Below are positions 22,936 through 33,753 of a stretch of 64,000 bases of DNA, piece by piece. Position numbers and translations under genes: made by a program. The first letter of the stretch is position 1, and every line of letters starts with the position of its first letter. The DNA comes from Ziziphus jujuba (taxonomy: Eukaryota > Streptophyta > Magnoliopsida > Rosales > Rhamnaceae), in contig NC_083383.1 of NCBI RefSeq assembly GCF_031755915.1, forward strand, positions 17,225,001 through 17,289,000, given 5' to 3'. The notes under the pieces were generated by a model that saw only the letters and a program-made list of their open reading frames with translations, had not been told where the DNA came from and ran no database searches.

Positions 22936-23361
22936 CTCAAGAAAGTAAAATTTATTATAACCATGCTTAGTGAATTTTTTAAATATCTCACAAAGTCACT
23001 ATCATGCTTATAAAGTTCTTTCAATTGTTCAAATCCAAGCAATCTAGCATCTAAGGTAGAAAACGATACGTACCTATGGGATAATGTACCGGTAACCATA
23101 TTTTTCTTACCTTTCTTATACCGGATGACATAAGGAAAAGTTTCAATGAATTCAATCCACTTACCATGCCTTCGGTTAAGCTTCCCTTAATCTTTAATGT
23201 ACTTCAATGATTCATGATCCGTGTGAATCACAAATTCCTTCAGCATTAAGTAATGTTTCCATGTCTCTAAAGCTCTCACGAGTAGTTCAATGCAGCTCCA
23301 TTTAACTTCTCACTATAGTAGGCTATGGGTCTTCCTTCTTGCATCAAAACAGCTCCAATAC
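22936..23361 (-). pseudogene. pol: Element C RNase H, 3' part
   Basis: This is the downstream half of RNase H, starting [13 protein letters not shown] at 23356 and going on with a TDHES-type block and [15 protein letters not shown]. The VADALSRR box has become [30 protein letters not shown] begins the link to integrase. A premature stop lies near 23190. The upstream half is at 28726-28930, beyond nested element D. Confidence 0.86.
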
Positions 23362-23964
23362 TGATACGACCCTAGGACGACCTGCTCCTAAACTCGTATT
23401 ATATTAGCCCGAATTTTAATTAAGTTCAAGTTCTAATGGAATTGACCTCAATTCCTAACCAACCTGTGGTTAGCAACCTTGGTATAATGTAGACGCCACA
23501 ATAGGGGATGGAAAACCTATTGATAAGTCAAGATAAAACAACCAATTCTCTAATGGTGTTTTAGGTGTTCTCAAAGAACAAAGAGATAATTAATCTCACA
23601 AGTATTTTCTCAATCAAATCAAAGTTGTATTCTTATTGAAAAATAAGCCTTTAAATAGACTAATCCACCATATGATTTGAACCTATAAGAATGGGGATCC
23701 AATTCATACAACCCGACCTCCATATTGGCACTAAAAATGTCACCCGGTCCCGTTTTGGCTTCTATTGCTTGTATGAGTAAAACATGCCTTGGTTCTTTAG
23801 ATATGGGCAACCCCTCTTGATGATGACTTATTCCTTGTATAAAGACAGCAAGATTGTCCTTGAACTTCTTGGCTTGGGCTCTAGTGATCGGCCCCACCTT
23901 CATCTGTATTGGATCAGCACCCCAGCGGGTTGTCGATTGAACAGTCTGTGGCGGATTTGCATCA
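23362..23964 (-). repeat. Element D 3' LTR with internal deletion
   Basis: It starts TGATACGACCC on the + strand and ends TTTGCATCA. Compared with D's 5' LTR, about 520 bases are gone between AAATAG (23657) and CTAATCCACC. This removes the hairpin and most of U3 upstream of the TATA region, so this copy could not serve as a normal template. The polypurine tract (reverse) is at 23965-23977. Confidence 0.92.
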
Positions 23965-24629
23965 TTCCCTTCCTCTTGAAAAGGATTTGCCCTCAAATCA
24001 AAGTCATCACCTGTAGAAAAAGAAGACAAATCAGCAACGTTGAAGGTGTCACTAACATTATACTCACCCGGTAGATCAAGTTTGTAGGCATTGTCGTTTA
24101 TCCTCTCCAAAACTTGAAAAGGTCCATCACCCCTCGGCATGAGTTTTGATTTCCTTTGTTCGGTAAACCTCTCTTTCCTTGGTTGAAACCAAAACCAGTC
24201 TCCTGGATCAAATACTATCACAACAAATACTAGAAATACAAGTTCATCAAAGTTTTTAATATTAGCAAATAATCTTTCCCAAATTTTCAAATTTCCACTA
24301 AGTACAGCTTTTAACAATGAAGATAAAGTTCTATGCAACAAAAACGTATTTAAATAAGTATCTTTAAAATTCATGACCAGCAATGATTTCTTACTCAAAA
24401 TTACTTTATTAGCTTCACCAAAATTAAGATAAAAAATTTTATTTTTCCTTTCTTTTCCTTTCACACTCACGGATTCAATGGGTTTTACATCACTCTCGGC
24501 TTTTGCACTAAATTTCTCACTTTTGGGTTTAATATAATTTTTCCACTCAAACTGGGTTTTAGAAGACTTACCTTGGACAACAAGCTCACATTTTTCCTCA
24601 TGAATGGATGGTGGAACCATTGGTGCCAT
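23619..24629 (-). CDS. Element D scrambled Pol remnant fused to the LTR-encoded tail
   Basis: This is an open stretch of 336 codons in the same frame as the upstream protease. Residues 1-94 are the charged linker ending in LVMNFKDTYLN. Residues 95-118 (TFLLHRTLSSLLKAVLSGNL and on) derive from the central integrase segment that reads [20 protein letters not shown] in full elements. Residues 119-137 (RLFANIKNFDELVFLVFVV) derive from the end of RT. From 138 (IVFDPGDW) comes the integrase C-terminal module, and from about 222 the tail lies inside the LTR with [20 protein letters not shown]. The IN and RT pieces are in reversed order relative to the parent but in the same orientation. No enzymatic core remains. 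The in-frame fusion could make a Gag-PR-tail protein (inference). Confidence 0.88.
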   Translation of the reverse strand: MAPMVPPSIHEEKCELVVQGKSSKTQFEWKNYIKPKSEKFSAKAESDVKPIESVSVKGKERKNKIFYLNFGEANKVILSKKSLLVMNFKDTYLNTFLLHRTLSSLLKAVLSGNLKIWERLFANIKNFDELVFLVFVVIVFDPGDWFWFQPRKERFTEQRKSKLMPRGDGPFQVLERINDNAYKLDLPGEYNVSDTFNVADLSSFSTGDDFDLRANPFQEEGNDANPPQTVQSTTRWGADPIQMKVGPITRAQAKKFKDNLAVFIQGISHHQEGLPISKEPRHVLLIQAIEAKTGPGDIFSANMEVGLYELDPHSYRFKSYGGLVYLKAYFSIRIQL

Positions 24630-26437
24630 ACTAGCCTTCTCTTTGAGCTTCTCGGCTTCCTTCCTTTTTTCGATTAGTAATTGGTCTCTATATACTTCCT
24701 TTGGAGTTAATGGCTTCAGCTTGACCTTCTTGCCTTTAAATCTAAAAACAATACATTTCTCTCAACCATAATAAGTAGCATCTTTATCAAATTTCCATGG
24801 TCTACCTAATAGAATATGTTCGGCATGCATATGCACAACATCACACAAAACAACATCCACATATTTATCTATGTTAAATTCTACCTTGGCTTGTTTATTC
24901 ACTTTTATTTCACCACTATCATTAAGCCATTGTAATCTATAAGGTTCTGGATGTTTAATAGTTATTAAGCCTAATTTATCAACTACCATGCTACTAATTA
25001 CATTTGCACAACTTCCACTATCTATAATCATACTACATATGTTACCTTGAATTTTGCATCGGGTGTGGAAGATGTTTTCTCTTTGAATTTGTTCCTCATC
25101 CTTGTATACAATAAGGACCCTCCTTGCAACCAAGCTCAAGTCATCCCTTGAAGGTTGGAGTGTTTTGGGTTCCTCATTCTCATCATCTCCGACTTCTCGA
25201 TCTTCAATTTCAGTTTCAGCATCACTTTCTTCACTTTCAGATTCTAGTTCGCCATTACCTTTTAACACCATAATCCTCCCATTCCGACATTGGCTAGCGA
25301 TGTGTCCTCGTCCCTGGCACTTAAAACAAATTATTTCATGAGTTTTAGAAGGCTTAGGATCATATTTACTTTCACTTTTGTGTGCTTGGACAGATTCAGT
25401 TGTAGTCTCTCTCCTTGGCCTATTTGAACTTTCTTCTCCCACTTTTGGCTTTGGGTTGTTTTCAAAGGTAGGATTGTTTCTCCAGCCACTTGGAATTGAT
25501 CTTCCGCTGTTGGAAACTCCTCCAAACCGTGAGCCTACACCCCTCCTCTTGAATTGATGCTCTAATTTAATAGCCACATGCAACATCTCTTCCAATTTTA
25601 CATATTGTTGCAATTCTAATTGGTTGGCTATCTCACGATTCAAACCACCAAGAAATCTTGCCATGGTTGTTTCCCTATCCTCATTCATGTTTAATCTCAT
25701 CAAAAGCATCTCCATCTCCTTGTAATAATTATCCACGGACATACTTCCTTGAGATAGGGATTGAAGCCTTTGATGCAACAACCTATGATAATGTGATGGT
25801 ACGAACCGCTTCCTCATGGCTTCCTTCATTTGGTGCCATGTAGTGATCAAGTCATCACCGACTCTCCTTCGGGTGTTTTGCTCATTGGTCTACCATTGGA
25901 GTGTGTAATGACCAAACTCCATTGCTGCCATCTTCACCTTCTTGGCCTCCGAATAATGATGACAATCATAAATCATCTCCATTCTCTCTTCCCATTCCAA
26001 ATATGCTTCTGGATCACTTTTACCCATGAATGGTGGGATGTTTACCTTAATGTTGCCAAGATCATCATCTTCATTCCTTGCTGGTCTCCCATGGATTAGC
26101 CTTTCTTGAGGTTCAAAAATTTCATCAAACGCTTCATCCAAGTCATCTCCATAGTTACTTCCCCCGAATTCCTCTCCTAGTCGCCCTTGGCCTCCTCGAC
26201 CTCAACCTCCATGAGCATCTAACCTTATATTGGTTACTCCTTGGGATGTTTCTAACATGTCCATCTTTTGATTTAATGGTCAAATTGGGCATTTATCCGC
26301 TGTAATTGCTCCAATATAGCCCTCATGTCCATTTGCTCACCATTCTCGGTAGCTTGTGGATCACCATGAAATCCTACCGACTCTTCTTCATTAATTCTCA
26401 GTGGTGTGTCTCCTTTTCTTATTCTAGAATCTGCCAT
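24630..26437 (-). pseudogene. gag: Element D Gag and protease (few defects)
   Basis: The start is ATG at 26437 (MADSRIRKGDTPLRINEEESV). Gag shows ILEQLQRINAQFDH, GKSDPEAYLEWEERMEMIYD, RKRFVPSHYHRLLHQRL, a zinc knuckle (CFKCQGRGHIASQC) near 25296-25337 and an acidic tail. The protease DSG lies at about 25017-25025 (IIDSGSCANVIS), then [18 protein letters not shown]. Defects: a stop at 26273, a frameshift between 26273 and 26141, W to stop near 25888, and a stop near 24760. Long stretches between them are open, more so than in the nearby C. Confidence 0.9.
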
Positions 26438-27595
26438 GTTAGTAAAATACTGCAAAAATAAAATAAATCCTCACAATATTCACTCCCTCACGTGTTTCAC
26501 TCAAACAAAGTCTCGACACTCGTGTTTGCACACTACTTTCGGCTTTTATCCTCTTTTAAGCTCACACTCTCTTGCCTTTTTTTCCACTCAAAGAATTCAC
26601 TCAAAGTTCTAATTAAAACACCCCAAAAACAGCAATTAGATTACAAGTATGTTTTAATTAGACTTATCAATAAAACAGTAGCTAAAAGTAGGCAATACCG
26701 AGAGAATTCAACAAAACCTAGTTTCGGCTTTTTCTAGGCAAAATAAAGCAAATTAATGAGAAAACTTTGGAATTTTGAAGATCTGGACCAGATGGTAATA
26801 GATTACGAGTTCAAGAATAAAATTCTAGAAAAAGAAATTCAAATACGAACAAGAATCAAAGAGAACAAAAATATAGAAAAGTTGTTGGTTGTTGTTCTTT
26901 GTAATTCAAGTTTTTGTATCAAATCCTTTAACTAATTTTAATCCAAATAATTTAGCACTCAAACTCAAATATCCAGCAGCAAAAAGAACTCTCCAGAAAC
27001 TCCAAATATGGAATAAATAATCAACAAAGCAGCAGTTACAAGAAATTTCCAGCAACTAACTTCAACACCAATTTTCAACAAACCAATATATATATATATA
27101 TTTTTATATTCAGCCTTCTTCCTTTTTTTTTTTTTTCACTCACTGAATATCAAACACAACTACAGTAGCAAGAATAAACAAAAAATTTGCAATTCCAAAT
27201 CCAAAAATTCACCAAACCCGTGACCTCCAAATAAACATAAAAGTGCAGTTTTTTTTTATTTTAAATGTTGCTGCAAACTCCTTTTTTTTTTTTTTTCGAA
27301 TAGATGAATGCAAATATTTAAGAATAAAACAGTGAAGAAAAATCAACAATAACCAAATTAAAAGAACAATCATGAAAGACAACCAACAAACTAGAAAACA
27401 AAAATACGATAAAACTAAGAAATCCTAATTCAATTAGGAATGAATTTGTTTTTTTTTTTTTTTTTTTTTAAGATGCAGAACGTGTAAGGGATGGATGCAA
27501 CCTTAGCCTAATGCTAAAATTGTAGAATAACATAAAAAAAAATAAAGCAAATAAAGATAGATCAAACCTGAACAAAATTTGGCTCTGATACCAAA
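26438..27595 (-). other. Element D leader and primer-binding site
   Basis: The primer site, GCTCTGATACCA on the + strand, is at 27582-27593 and is a perfect reverse of TGGTATCAGAGC. The leader has T-tracts on + (27120-27140, 27278-27296, 27449-27471) and a (TA)n run near 27083-27102. The family box with CGACACTCGTGTTTGC is at about 26512-26527, just upstream of gag. Confidence 0.9.
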
Positions 27596-28720
27596 TGATA
27601 CGAATCGAGGACGACCTGCTCCTAAACCCATATTATATTAGCCCGGATCTTAATTAAGTTCAAGGTCTAATGGAATTGACCTCAACCCCTAGCCAACCTG
27701 TGGTTAGAAACCTTGGTATAATGCAGATGCCACAATGGGGGATGGAAAACCTATTGATAAGTCAAGGTAAAACAACCAATTCTCTAATGGTGTTTTAGGT
27801 GTTCTCAAAGAACAAAGAGATAATTAATCTCACAAGTATTTTCTCAATCAAATCAAAGTTGTATTCTTATTGAAAAATAATCCTTTAAATAGGCTTTGAA
27901 AGAAACAAAATAAACCCTAAAAACCCTAGGAAAAACCGGCCACACAATGAAGAGTTCTACCTTGGCCGAATCTTTCCTTTTCCTAATCTAATTAATTAAT
28001 TCCCTTATTTTCAATTAGGAATTAATTAATTTAAAAACAAAATAATAAAATAAAAACTTTCATAAACTTATTTTTTTAATAAGTAAATAAATACAAATCC
28101 AAAATTAAAGATAGTTTCCTAAAACAAAAAGTTAAAACAAATTAGGTAGCTAAATATGGTAATTTTCGGCTAGGTTGATAATAACCCTTCTTTGACCTAA
28201 TTGGACTCCAAATCAGCTTCAATAGTCTTTTTGGAATGCCAAATAAGCTTATTATGAAGTTACTCACGTTGCCCTTGCTTAGATGTATGAGAAAAGGCTA
28301 ATACAGTAAAATACAGTAAAGCCAACAAGGAATACAAGAAATTCGGCCTTTCTTCCCTTTGTGTGCAAACCACCATGTTGTTCGGCTTTGAAGCTGATTT
28401 GGCTGGTTTCTTTGACTAATCCACCATATGAATTGAACCCATAAGAATGGGGATCCAATTCATACAACCCGACCTCCATATTGGCACTAAAAATGTCACC
28501 CGGTCCTGTTTTGGCTTCTATTGCTTGTATGAGTAAAACAGGCTTTAGTTCTTTAGATATGGGTAACCCCTCTTGATTATGACTTATTCCTTGTATAAAG
28601 ACAGCAAGATTGTGCTTGAAATTCTTGGCTTGGGCTCTAGTGATTGGCCCCACCTTCATCTGTATTAGATCAGCACCCTAGTGGGTTGTCGGTTGAACGG
28701 TCTCGGGCGGATTCGCATCA
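27596..28720 (-). repeat. Element D 5' LTR
   Basis: The 1125-bp LTR starts TGATACGAATC on the + strand and ends GGATTCGCATCA. The - strand U3 start encodes another copy of the Pol tail (28659-28279, [20 protein letters not shown]). The AATAC duplication follows at 28721. Confidence 0.94.
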
Positions 28721-28725
28721 AATAC

Positions 28726-29834
28726 CTACACCCGAAGCATCACATTCAATTTCAAAGATCTTAGAAAAATTTTGCAAAACTATTAAAGAGGCATTAGTTA
28801 ATTTTTCTTTCAACAAATTAAAAGACTTCTCTTGTGCTTCTCCCCATTTGAATCCAACATTTTTCTTTACCACTTCGGTCAATGGTGCTAAAATCCTTGA
28901 CAAATCTTCAGTAGAAGCTAGCCAAACCATGAAAACTCCTTACTTGGGTAATAGATGTAGGCTTCGGCCAATCTTGTATGGCTTTCACCTTGGATTGATC
29001 AACTTTAATTCTTACAGCACTTACAACAAATCCTAGGAAAACAAACTCATCTTGACAAAAATCACACTTTTTCATGTTAGCAAATAACCTTTCCTTCCTA
29101 AGAATATTTAAAACTTACCTAAGATGTCCTACATGTTCATCAAGATTTTGGCTATATACTAGAATATCATTAAAGTAAACAATAACAAATTTACTAATGA
29201 ATGGACGCATGACATAATTCATTATTCTCATGAAAGTGCTAAGTGCATTAGTTAAACCAAAAGGTATTACTAACCACTCATACAATCCATTTTTAGTTTG
29301 AAATGTGGTTTTCCATTCATCACCCTCTTTCATCCTAATTTGATAATACCCACTTCTAAGATCAATTTTAGAAAACATGTAAGCACCATACAATTCATCA
29401 AGCCTATCATCTAATCCAGGAATTGGATGCCTATACATAATGGTTATGTTATTTATAGCGTTACAATCAACACAAATTTGCCATGATCCATCTTTCTTAG
29501 ATACTAATAAAACAAAGATAGCACATGGACTCATGCTTTCATGAATATAACCCCTTTTTCAAGCAATTTACTTGCCTGGCTTTATAGCTCCTTTGCCTCC
29601 TCGGGATTGCTTTTATATGCAGGCCTATTAGGAATTGCAGTCCAGGAATAAAATCAATTTGATGTTCATCCCTCGAATGGGTGGTAAACTACTAGAAATC
29701 TCCTCCGAAAAGACATCAACAAATTCCTGCAAAAGGGAAGAAATATAACTTAGCAATTCAAGCTCTTCAGGGTTAGCTTGATCATTTAGGTAAACATTTT
29801 TATAAATCATGACCAACAATGGGTTATTACTCAA
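28726..29834 (-). pseudogene. pol: Element C reverse transcriptase and 5' part of RNase H
   Basis: RT blocks on the - strand are [62 protein letters not shown] and an active site YFND. The second aspartate pair is damaged (GAT to AAT), so RT is dead. The frame has stops near 29535 and 29115 and resumes with a damaged SFHGL-type stretch and [18 protein letters not shown]. RNase H starts [12 protein letters not shown] and breaks at 28726 at the D insertion. Confidence 0.9.
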
Positions 29835-30692
29835 AATTGCCTTTTTAACCTCACCTAGGCTAAGATAAAAAAAATTCCTCTTTTTTTCTTTCCTCTCTTT
29901 TTCTTTTCCACTTTTGGATTTTTCTTACTCTGTCATGCTCTTGGCTTTTCCAATTTGTTTCTCCCTCTCTGCTTTCTCTCTCTTGTTTCCCTCATTCTCG
30001 GGTTTAGAACACTTACCTTGATGTGGATGTTCGGCCTTGCCCTTTTGGATAGATGGTGAAGCCGTGGGTGCCATGCTTGACTTCTCCTTAAGCCGTTTGG
30101 CCTCTTTCCTTTGTTGCATTTGTAATTGATCTCTAAATACCTCCTTTGTAGTTAATGGCTCAAGCTTAATCTTCTTACCTTTGAATCAAAATACAATGGC
30201 ATTCTCTTGACCATAATGTATGGTGTTTTTATCAAATTGCCATGGCTTTCCCAACAAAATATGACCAGCATGCATAGGCATAACATCACATAATACAATA
30301 TCCACATATTTATCAATGCTAAATTTTATCTTGGCTTGTTTGTTCACTTTCATCTCACCACTATCATTAAGCCATTATAATCTATAAGGTTCGTGATATT
30401 TAATGGTTGTTAATCCTAATTTCTTGATCATAACATTACTAATGACATTAGCATAACTTCCACTATTAATTATCATACTACAAATATTACCTTGAATTTC
30501 ACATCGGGTATGAAAGATGGTTTCCCTTTGGAATTGATCCTCATTTTTATACACATTCAAGACCCTCTTTGCCACCAAACTCAATTTAGCCTGTGAAGCT
30601 TTAAGAGTCTCGGCTTCTTCATGTTCTTCATCTCCAATTTCTTCATCAACAAATTTGGTTTCAGCTTTGGATTCTTCACTTTCGGACTTCAA
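29835..30692 (-). pseudogene. pol: Element C protease and charged linker
   Basis: The protease region reads MIINSGSYANVISNVMIKK; the catalytic D of DSG is N here. HEPYRL is followed by a stop near 30377 where sisters read LQWLND. The linker (30119-29925) is a lysine/glutamate-rich run with MAPTASPSIQKGKAEH, as in the other copies. Confidence 0.86.
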
Positions 30693-31889
30693 CTATCTAT
30701 TGCCTTTTAGCACCAAAATTCTTTTATTCGGGTATTGGTTGGCAATATGTCCTTATCCCTGGCACTTAAAACAAATAATATCTCTAGTTCTTGTGGATTT
30801 AGGATCAAATTTACCTTCCAACTTAGGTGCTTGAGTTGAATCTAGCCTTGTATCCCTCCTTAGTCGATTGGAGATTTCCCCTTCTAACTTCGGTTTTGGC
30901 CGTGTGTCGTATGTGGGATTGCTTCTCCAAACACTTGAATTAGACCTCCCACTATTGGAAACTCCTCGAAATTGTGAGTCTGTAGCCCTCCTCTTGAATT
31001 AGTTCTCAATTTTAATGGCCATATGAAGCATCTCTTCCAATTCCATATATTATTATAACTCAACTTGGTTGGCTATCTCTCGATTTAAACCTCCCAAAAA
31101 TCACACTATAGTTGCCTCATGATCCTCATTCATGCTCAACCTCATCATGAGCATCTCCATCTCTTTGTAGTAGTCTTTAACGGTCCTACTTCCTTGTGTT
31201 AAAAATTGAAGCCTTTGGTACAGCAACTTATGGTAATGTGTCGCCATAAAAATCTCCTCATGGCTCCCTTCATTTGTCGCCAAATGGTGATTAGTTCATC
31301 GCCAACTCTCCTTAGGGTACCTTGATCATTGTTCCACCATTGGAGTGCATAATGACCAAATTCCAAAGCAGCCAATTTAACCTTCTTTGCCTCAGAATAG
31401 TTATGGCAATCAAATATCATCTCCATACTCTCGTCCCACTCTAGGTAAGCCTCCGGATCACTCTTTCCCATAAAAGGTGGTATATTAACCTTAATGTTAC
31501 TAAGGTCATCATCTTCCTCTTGAGCTTGCTTTCCATGGTTTGCCTTACTTAGAGTACAAAAATATCTTCAAACTCCTCTTTGAGGTTATCTTTAAAATTA
31601 CCTCATTCGAATTCCTCCCTAAAACATTTGCGGCCTCCTCGACGTCGACCTCAACCTCCTTGTGTTCATGTCTTGGATTCAGCCCACTTTGAGAATTCTC
31701 AATTCTATCCATTCTTTGATCTAGGTGATTAAAGCATGCATTCATCCTTTGAAGTTGTTCCAAGACCGCCATCATGTCAGTAGGTTCACCTGCAAGTCCT
31801 GTTGCTCTTGATTTGCCTTTGAATCCCAAGAACTCCTCTTCAAGATTTCTTATTGAACCATCTCCTCTTCTCATTCTTGGATCTGTCAT
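30693..31889 (-). pseudogene. gag: Element C Gag (broken)
   Basis: The start is ATG at 31889 (MTDPRMRRGDGSIRNLEEEF). LEQLQRMNACFNHLDQRMD is the coiled-coil-like part. The core starts MGKSDPEAYLEWDESMEMIF at about 31471, with LAALEFGHYALQWWNNDQG. Frameshifts occur near 31545, 31250 and 31100. The zinc knuckle at about 30750-30790 is damaged. An acidic segment (ESEESKAETKFVDEEIGDEE) ends the protein. Confidence 0.88.
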
Positions 31890-33452
31890 GTTAATAAAAA
31901 TAATGCAAAAATCCTTACCAAAATCACTCCCTCAAGTGTTTCGCTCCACTAAGGTCTCGACACTAGTGTTTGTACACTAGTTTTGGCTTTTGACCTTCTT
32001 TTAAGCTCACACTTTCTTGTCTTTTTCCACTCAAAGAATTATCTCAAAGTTCTATTAAAACACACTCAAAATAGCAACGAGATCACAATGTCCTGATTAA
32101 ACTTATTAATAAAATAGCAACTTAAATGAGCAAATACCAAACGGATTGATAAAACCTAGTCTTGGCCTAACTAACTAAAACAAAGGTAAAATTAACAAGG
32201 CAAGTTTTCAAATTTAACAAGAGATAAATCAGAATATTAAGGACCAATAATTCAAGGATAAAACTATTTTACATAATCAAAGCCTTGAAAAAGAGATGAT
32301 CTTTTTTACCTTGTTGGTCAGCAATAGCCTTGGAAGGAAGCAAAACCAACCTACGATGAATACAAAGTTGTCGTCCACTTAATTAAAATGATTGAGTATT
32401 AGTGGAAGATGGAGAAATTGAAATAAAAGGTCTTTGAATAAGTGCAGTTGAAGGGCGTGGAGATGTTAAGAGGAAGACTAGTTTGCTAGCCATCATAAGA
32501 AGGAGCAGAGAGAGACTAAAAAATGCTTGTAGTAGTACTTAATAATGAGGTTGGCTTTTCTCTTCTTTATTTTTTTTAAATTAAAATTTTTTTTTTGATG
32601 CAATGTAAATTGTTTGGAAGGAAAGAAAAAATTAAAGGGGGACAAAAAAGAAAAAAGGAGATACTGAGACAGCTCAAAGATAAAGCGGTGGTGGAATATG
32701 TGGTGGGAAATGCAATAGCATTTCGAACAAAATATGGAATAGTTGTTGGTTGTAGTTTTTGTAATTTAACCCTTTGTTTCAAATCTTTTACCAATTTCAA
32801 TCCAAAAAATTTTAGTACTTAAAACTCAAATATCCATCAACCAAATATGGAATAAATAACCAGCAGCTCAATAAATACGATTGTGTTTCCCGAAAACATA
32901 CAATCTACCAAAATCGGCCTTTGTGCAGAATTTTATTTTTTAATCTTTGACTTTTCTTTCTTTTATTTATTTATTTATTATTAAATCACTCACAGAATAT
33001 AAACACCAACTCTAGTAGTAAGAACCAACATCAAAATTGCAATCCCAAAGCCAAAACTCCACCAAACCCGATCCACACTTTTAGACAAAACAAATTGCAC
33101 AATTTTTAGATTATTATGCAATATGCTTTCAGATCTCTATCTCTCTTTTTTTTTTAAAAAAAAACATATATGAAATGCAACTAATTAAGACTAAAGCAGC
33201 CAAAAAAAAAATCAACAATAAACCAAAATACTAAGAACAATTATGCAAACAACCAACGAACTCGAAAAACGAAATTTGGCTATTAAGGAAAGAAATTCGG
33301 CTTTGAAGAAATTTATGTTTTTTTTTTTATATGCAGAATGTTGATAGATAGGAAACAACCTTAACCTAATGTTAAAATTGTAGAGTAACACAAAACAAAA
33401 CAAAATAAATAAGATAGATCAAACCTGAACAAAATTCGACTTTGATACCAAA
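31890..33452 (-). other. Element C leader with a foreign insertion
   Basis: The leader is about 400 bases longer than in the sisters. The family text is present to about 32265 (TTCAAGGATAAAACTA) and from about 32718 (ATATGGAATAGTTGTTGG), with unrelated DNA between. The primer site at 33439-33450 (ACTTTGATACCA on +) has two changes. The family box lies at about 31950-31975. Confidence 0.82.
32268..32718. other. Unidentified ~450-bp insertion in element C leader
   Basis: This segment is absent from the leaders of A, B, D, F, G, H and J. It has no clear frame on either strand. It contains GAAGGGCGTGGAGATG and an A/T homopolymer zone near 32570-32650, and ends with the short palindrome AAATGCAATAGCATTT (32708-32723 region). 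It may be a captured genomic fragment or a small element; I cannot tell which. Confidence 0.45.
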
Positions 33453-33753
33453 TGATACGATCCTAGATTGACTTACTCCTAAACCCCTACTATATTAGCC
33501 CATATCAAAAATTATGATTAGATTCAAATGGACACCTTGACCCCTAATCAACTTGTGATTAGAACCCTTGATATATGATGAAGATACCATAATAGGTTAT
33601 GGATGTCCTATTGATAAAACAAACTAAAACACTTGATCTCTATTAAGTGTTTCAGGTATTCAAAGAGAACAAAAAGAATTCTTTCTCACAAATATTTTTC
33701 TGTATGAATATTATACTGAATTTTTATTGAGAAAATAAGCCTTAAATACGTTT
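33453..33753 (-). repeat. Element C 5' LTR fragment
   Basis: It starts TGATACGATCCTAG on the + strand and resembles the element B LTR over its first 300 bases. It is interrupted by element L at 33754. The rest of this LTR is not in the window. Confidence 0.85.

Larger units (their letters stand above)
23362..28720 (-). mobile_element. Element D: non-autonomous scrambled-pol Ty3/gypsy element
   Basis: This complete 5359-bp element is flanked by AATAC at 23357-23361 and 28721-28725 and inserted in RNase H of element C. It has LTRs, a good primer site, leader, gag and protease, but RT, RNase H and most of IN are missing. In their place is a short scrambled segment that stays in frame with the Pol tail. 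The 5' LTR is 1125 bp, the same length as the 5' LTR of J, and reads nearly the same throughout. The 3' LTR is only 603 bp because of an internal deletion. Confidence 0.95.
21112..33753 (-). mobile_element. Element C: Ty3/gypsy element, carries nested D
   Basis: On the - strand it runs 5' LTR piece (33453-33753), leader, gag, PR, RT, RNaseH, IN and truncated 3' LTR (21112-21887). Removing D and one target duplication leaves about 7.3 kb. D cuts RNase H: the two halves join in phase at 28726 and 23356. C's own 5' LTR is cut by element L at 33754. Its protease has NSG in place of DSG and its RT has YFND in place of YFDD, so two catalytic aspartates are lost. Confidence 0.93.
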
